A stretch of 64,000 nt of DNA, taken from NCBI RefSeq assembly GCF_001113365.1, contig NZ_CKYA01000004.1, forward strand, positions 62,001 through 126,000, in the 5' to 3' direction. Under the pieces are notes generated by a model. It was given only the letters and a program-made list of their open reading frames with translations, had not been told where the DNA came from and ran no database searches. Positions within the stretch are counted from its first letter, which is position 1. Each line of letters opens with the position of its first letter. Shown piece after piece: positions 60,468-64,000 of this stretch. The position numbers were made by a program, and so were the translations under genes. This stretch comes from Streptococcus pneumoniae (GTDB lineage Bacteria > Bacillota > Bacilli > Lactobacillales > Streptococcaceae).

Positions 60468-63446
60468 TTACTTAAGCTTAGAAATGATTGCTTTCAGTTG
60501 TTCTACTAACTTAGCTTCTGTCTCTGCTGAGCCACTTTCTTCTTTCACGAAATCAAGAGTTTCTTGGAGAAGTTTTTGAGCTTTAGCTAGGACTTTTTTG
60601 TCTGCTTTTGCTACATCTTGTTGTTCTAGAACCTTAGTCAATTCAATACTTAATTGCTTGAGTTCTGAATCTTTCTTACGACGAATCAACCAGAAAATAA
60701 TTACTCCTAACAGAGCAAGAAGACCTGCTACAAACACTCCTGTTGGTACTGAGTATGTTTCAGACATCTTATCTGAATCCTTGCTATCTTCTGCTACTTT
60801 CTTAACATCGCTCTTGTCTTGTGCAGGCTTGCTGTCGCTAGCATTGGCTTGCACATCTTTGAGAGAGTTCAAGGCAGCCTTCACAGACTCTACTGCAGTA
60901 CGCAGACCTTGCTCTGTCAAGGCACTATCTTCCAGAGCTTTTTGAGCATCTAGGAGGACAGCTTTGGCTGCATCGATTTTCGGATCAGATACTGTCGCCA
61001 AAGCTTTCAAGCGTTGGTCTAACTCTTGAGTCAAGGCACCAAGTTCAGACTTGTCAACTTGCTCTTGAGCTGGAGCTTGCGTACTCGTTGAGCTAACTGA
61101 AGGGCTTGCTGCCACCCTAGGAGCTTGAGTCGGAGCTGAACTTTGAGATGGAGCAGGGCTTGCAGGTTGACTCGGTGTAGTTGGTTGAGACGGTTGTGGA
61201 GCTGGCTCAGATGGACTTGTCGGAGTCTCAGTAGCTCCTTGGTATGGCTGAGTAGGGGTAGAAGGTTGAGGTTGAGGCGTAGGAAGCGGACGTGGAGTTG
61301 GTTGTGGATTGATGTTATTGATAGCATCGATTCCTGCCACTTTTGCCTGTTCTACATCCTTATTTGTTACGCCCTTATCCACAGCACTCTTAGCATTCTT
61401 GGCTTCTTGATCCACCTGTTGCAATGCTCTTGACTTGTCCTCAGTTGCCAAATCAAAACGATTCGAAATTTCTGTTTTCTTAGCAGATGCAGCAGCTTCA
61501 ATTGCAGCTATCGCACTTGCCTTAGCCTTGTTTGCGGTTGTTACTCCATTAATAGCTTCTTTACCTGCAGTCAAGGCATTTGTAACATCTTGATTACTTG
61601 AAGCACCTGAAACAGATTGCTTAGCCGCAGTCAATTTCTCTGTCACAGAATTAGTCTCTGTAGCGCGCTCCTCTGTTGTTAACGTAGAATCTGAAGCAAT
61701 CGCTTCTTTCTTAACTCGTGCCGCTTCTTCTAATTCAGCCGTCGCACTTGCCTTCTTAGTTGTTCCTGTTAGAGCTACATTTTGAATATTGCTGATTCCA
61801 TCGGCTTTAGCTGTATTCAAATCCGTTTCAGTTTGAGCATCATTTATTTTAGTAATAGCATTGTTTTTAGCCGCCTCTGCTAATCCTTTTACTTCTGTTT
61901 TTTCTTCATTAGTTAAAGAATTGTCATTATCTATTTGAGTAGACTTTGTTGTAAATGCTGTATTTACTTCATTTTTTGCCCCATCTTTATTTAATGTCGG
62001 AGCTGGAAAATTAGGCAAGGTTGTTTCACTACTCCAATCACTTTCACTTTCTTCTGGACTAAGTTTATCTCTATGTTCACCCACACTTATTGTATCTGAA
62101 TAAGCTTTAGCTTTCACTCTTACTCTATCCCCTGGTCGAAACCCTTGTTCTCTATTATAAACAGCTTCACCATTTGAAGCATTTATCCATGGGCTTTCCT
62201 GTCCATTTACCTCAAATTTAACCTCACTATGATTTCCAACAAGAGTTGTAGCTGCCAAAGAAGAATACTTATTCCCATCATTTCCTGCAGGTTCTTTTAA
62301 TGTAGGAGCATTAGGTTTTACCTCAATTGGGAATTTCAATGTAGTTGTCACTCCATTGGCATTATACTTCATATGAATTAACATATTATATTTACCAATC
62401 ATCTCATTTGGAATAGTTCCCCTTAAATATCCACTAACATATCCTTCATCTCTATTATAAAACTTCTTTTTATCTCTATAAGGATTAGAAGACTCAAATT
62501 GTATGCCTACATTTGGTGTTCCAGTAATTGCGAATGTAGGTTTTTCACCATACTGATTCTTATCATATTTTAATTTCATAAGAACATACTTAGAGTTATA
62601 GTTAAGATAATCCCCTGGTCTGAAAGTAGTATCTCCTGTAACTTCTATGGACAAACCATTAGTAGTTTCTGTTCTAAACCCACTACCTTCAGGCAGCGTA
62701 GTCCCGTTCAAACTATGATTATGCCCTGCAATATTTGTGCCATTTGGTTCAGTATTTTCCGCTTTTATTCCTACTGTTGCTTTACCATTTGTTGTATCTG
62801 GTTTAGGAATGAGTTCTCCTTTTGGTTTAGGTACACGTTTTAAACCAGCGTTTTTATATCCAACCAAGGCATTATAAGCAAGATCAATTTCTTTTTGAGT
62901 TGTTGCATTAACAAGTACTTCTTTTGCTTTCGCAACTTTTTCTTGTAATACTTTAACAGTATCTTCTGTATAGTCCTTTAAGTTTAATTGATCAATTTCT
63001 TTTAGAAGAGATTCCAATTTATCTTTATTAGTAACTACTTCCTTTTCTTTGCCATTTGTTTCGACTTTATTGATTTCCTCCGTCTGATTAGCAGGAATCA
63101 CTGTTTTATCAGACACTTTAATCTCTTTTTCACCTTGAGCATTAGAACCAGCTCCATCTTCCTTGTTGGATGTTTTCTCTACAGACTCTGGAGCTACGAT
63201 TTCCTTATTCCCCTCAGTTTCTAGAGATTTCTCTAGAGGAACTCCCTCTGTCAAATCCGTAACACCAGCATTTACCTTTTCAGTATTAGCCGTAGCAGGT
63301 GATACTGGTAAAGTGTCTGCCTTAACCGCACCATTAGCAAAAAACATTAATGCTGCTACAGCAACACTTGCAGCACCAAAATGGTACTTACGAATAGAAT
63401 AACGGAATACCTTTTCTCCGTTCACTTCTCGATTTGATTTTCTCAT
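60468..63446 (-). CDS. YSIRK-signal surface protein with helical repeats, membrane anchor and cytoplasmic tail
   Basis: A 992-residue surface protein. YSIRKYHFGAASVAVAALMF signal (residues 16-35, cleavage near 43), an acidic linker, a FIVAR-like helical unit (about 143-205), a beta-rich region (about 215-490), three DUF1542-like helical repeats (about 500-735), a proline-rich stretch of PxPxPSQP repeats (about 735-805) and a second FIVAR-like unit (about 825-890) follow. The C terminus is unusual: VPTG instead of LPXTG, a hydrophobic helix (about 903-921), RRKK, then 67 charged helical residues. It should therefore stay membrane-anchored. Ligand unknown. AAAGAGG precedes the ATG. Confidence 0.85.
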   Translation of the reverse strand: MRKSNREVNGEKVFRYSIRKYHFGAASVAVAALMFFANGAVKADTLPVSPATANTEKVNAGVTDLTEGVPLEKSLETEGNKEIVAPESVEKTSNKEDGAGSNAQGEKEIKVSDKTVIPANQTEEINKVETNGKEKEVVTNKDKLESLLKEIDQLNLKDYTEDTVKVLQEKVAKAKEVLVNATTQKEIDLAYNALVGYKNAGLKRVPKPKGELIPKPDTTNGKATVGIKAENTEPNGTNIAGHNHSLNGTTLPEGSGFRTETTNGLSIEVTGDTTFRPGDYLNYNSKYVLMKLKYDKNQYGEKPTFAITGTPNVGIQFESSNPYRDKKKFYNRDEGYVSGYLRGTIPNEMIGKYNMLIHMKYNANGVTTTLKFPIEVKPNAPTLKEPAGNDGNKYSSLAATTLVGNHSEVKFEVNGQESPWINASNGEAVYNREQGFRPGDRVRVKAKAYSDTISVGEHRDKLSPEESESDWSSETTLPNFPAPTLNKDGAKNEVNTAFTTKSTQIDNDNSLTNEEKTEVKGLAEAAKNNAITKINDAQTETDLNTAKADGISNIQNVALTGTTKKASATAELEEAARVKKEAIASDSTLTTEERATETNSVTEKLTAAKQSVSGASSNQDVTNALTAGKEAINGVTTANKAKASAIAAIEAAASAKKTEISNRFDLATEDKSRALQQVDQEAKNAKSAVDKGVTNKDVEQAKVAGIDAINNINPQPTPRPLPTPQPQPSTPTQPYQGATETPTSPSEPAPQPSQPTTPSQPASPAPSQSSAPTQAPRVAASPSVSSTSTQAPAQEQVDKSELGALTQELDQRLKALATVSDPKIDAAKAVLLDAQKALEDSALTEQGLRTAVESVKAALNSLKDVQANASDSKPAQDKSDVKKVAEDSKDSDKMSETYSVPTGVFVAGLLALLGVIIFWLIRRKKDSELKQLSIELTKVLEQQDVAKADKKVLAKAQKLLQETLDFVKEESGSAETEAKLVEQLKAIISKLK

Positions 63447-63485
63447 CTAATCGCCTCTTTCTTATTTTTATTTTTGAGGTACTAA

Positions 63486-63515
63486 AAAATACCCCCCCCT
63501 TAAATATTTTAGCAA
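63486..63515 (-). promoter_or_regulatory. Possible promoter with an 8-G tract in its spacer
   Basis: On the minus strand TTGCTA (63510-63515) and TATTTT (63486-63491) are 18 bases apart, and the spacer ends in eight consecutive G residues (C tract at 63492-63499). An alternative is an extended -10 TGCTAAAAT just upstream, which would put the tract at the 5' end of the mRNA. The region from 63520 to 63699 is AT-rich and shows nothing else. Confidence 0.45.
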
Positions 63516-63699
63516 TTTAAAGAAAGGATACATTTTTTAATTTTGGGTACCACACTGTTTTAAAAACATAGTACACTTTCTATTTTACATCTTTCTCAGA
63601 AAAATTAACAGCATAAGCATATATTTTGTCTAATTCAATTAGCATTTAATTTTAGCGAGTATAGATATTTTTTCCTAATCTTCTACTACTATTAGACAG

Positions 63700-63768
63700 G
63701 AAACACAACAAGACCTCCACTATATAGAGGAGGCCTTGGATAAACTTGGTTATTTAGTAAAAGACTAA
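63700..63768 (+). pseudogene. niaR 3'-end remnant, copy 3
   Basis: The last 22 codons of niaR (ETQQDLHYIEEALDKLGYLVKD-like) ending in TAA, without the upstream gene. It overlaps the mutX stop as the functional niaR would. Confidence 0.8.
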
Positions 63769-64000
63769 AAAATTTCTTTCTCCCAGCCATCTTCTGTACG
63801 GTGGCGGTAGAAAAACTCCGACTTATCAGGAGCTTCCATCATTTCCATCAAGGGTAACATATCATAGGCCAGATCCAAATTTGGAATCTGGTCTTTTTGC
63901 ACCCAAGAAACTTCTCCCTCTTCTGAAGAGCGAAGGGTACCAGAGAACTCGGTCGCCTTATAACAAATGACAATATAGCGCCCATCTGTATCTAGTGGCC
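63765..64000 (-). CDS. mutX: MutX-like Nudix hydrolase, C-terminal part (runs off window)
   Basis: About 78 C-terminal residues: PLDTDGRYIVICYKATEF, SGTLRSSEEGEVSWVQKDQ, IPNLDLAYDMLPLMEMM and DGWEKEIF, ending with TAG at 63765-63767. This matches the C terminus of the streptococcal 8-oxo-dGTP diphosphatase MutX, a Nudix enzyme that cleans the nucleotide pool. The Nudix box itself lies beyond the window, so catalytic integrity cannot be checked. It is the probable functional copy; two truncated copies lie at 53783 and 59975. Confidence 0.8.
   Translation of the reverse strand, partial: PLDTDGRYIVICYKATEFSGTLRSSEEGEVSWVQKDQIPNLDLAYDMLPLMEMMEAPDKSEFFYRHRTEDGWEKEIF

Larger units (their letters stand above)
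63700..64000 (+). repeat. niaR/mutX junction repeat, copy 3 (continues past window)
   Basis: Direct repeat R3. It starts at GAAACACAAC in the niaR tail and runs through the convergent stops into mutX to the window end. It is the only copy in which mutX is not interrupted within the window. Confidence 0.85.

Noticed and set aside
61143..61433. Arg/Trp/Leu-rich plus-strand frame opposite the YSIRK protein
   Set aside because: It is the complement of the proline/glutamine-rich repeat region; its composition is artefactual.
59780..64000. Insertion sequence or phage att sites as the cause of the cassettes
   Set aside because: No transposase, integrase or short perfect att-like duplication was seen; the repeats are long, diverged gene ends instead.

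Overview
The window is a stretch of low-GC Firmicute chromosome whose gene content and order point to a mitis-group Streptococcus (S. mitis, S. oralis or S. pneumoniae relatives). The evidence is six full BOX repeats, a complete lacABCD-lacTFEG pathway, class Ib nrdHEF, the srtA-gyrA-ldh and vicRKX-mutY-fhs blocks, and a clusterless MutY. From memory this order follows the pneumococcal backbone, interrupted by accessory insertions. The species cannot be fixed from this window alone. No tRNA, rRNA, CRISPR array, complete insertion sequence or prophage was seen.

Layout. 1-2000: a dihydroxyacetone regulon, with the start of dhaK diverging from dhaS-dhaQ across a DhaS operator. 2000-5400: a ClbS/DfsB protein, a cysteine-cluster protein and ptsHI. 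5400-9400: nrdH-nrdE-nrdF under two probable NrdR boxes. 9400-22350: a sugar island holding lacR, a small unknown gene, lacG, lacE, lacF, lacT, lacD, lacC, lacB, lacA, a LacX-like epimerase and a galactitol-family PTS (EIIC, EIIB, EIIA). Together they import lactose and galactose as phosphorylated sugars and pass them through the tagatose-6-phosphate route. 22350-30700: housekeeping genes lepA, a metallophosphatase, recN, argR, tlyA, ispA, xseB and xseA. 30900-33260: an LPXTG adhesin of the GbpC/antigen I-II type, an accessory gene between xseA and udk. 33360-50400: udk, truB, a DUF2130 gene, a cysD-type sulfhydrylase, a formate/nitrite transporter, srtA, gyrA, ldh, a potassium channel, vicX, vicK, vicR, mutY and fhs. 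50600-53790: coaB, coaC, panT, niaX and niaR, for coenzyme A and NAD precursor supply.

The most unusual region is 53718-64000. The convergent 3' ends of niaR and a Nudix gene (mutX) are present three times in direct orientation. The first copy carries the real niaR end and the third carries the mutX that runs off the window. The two intervals hold different accessory cassettes: a complete ribose operon (rbsR, rbsK, rbsD, rbsA, rbsC, rbsB), and a YSIRK surface protein that ends in a membrane segment plus a 67-residue tail instead of a sortase signal. That last gene also has an 8-G tract where a promoter spacer may lie.

Other points: a lacE-lacG spacer filled with four stem-loops, probable leaderless starts for mutY and coaB, a three-copy hairpin repeat that is not BOX, and a DhaS operator whose half-sites can be read directly.
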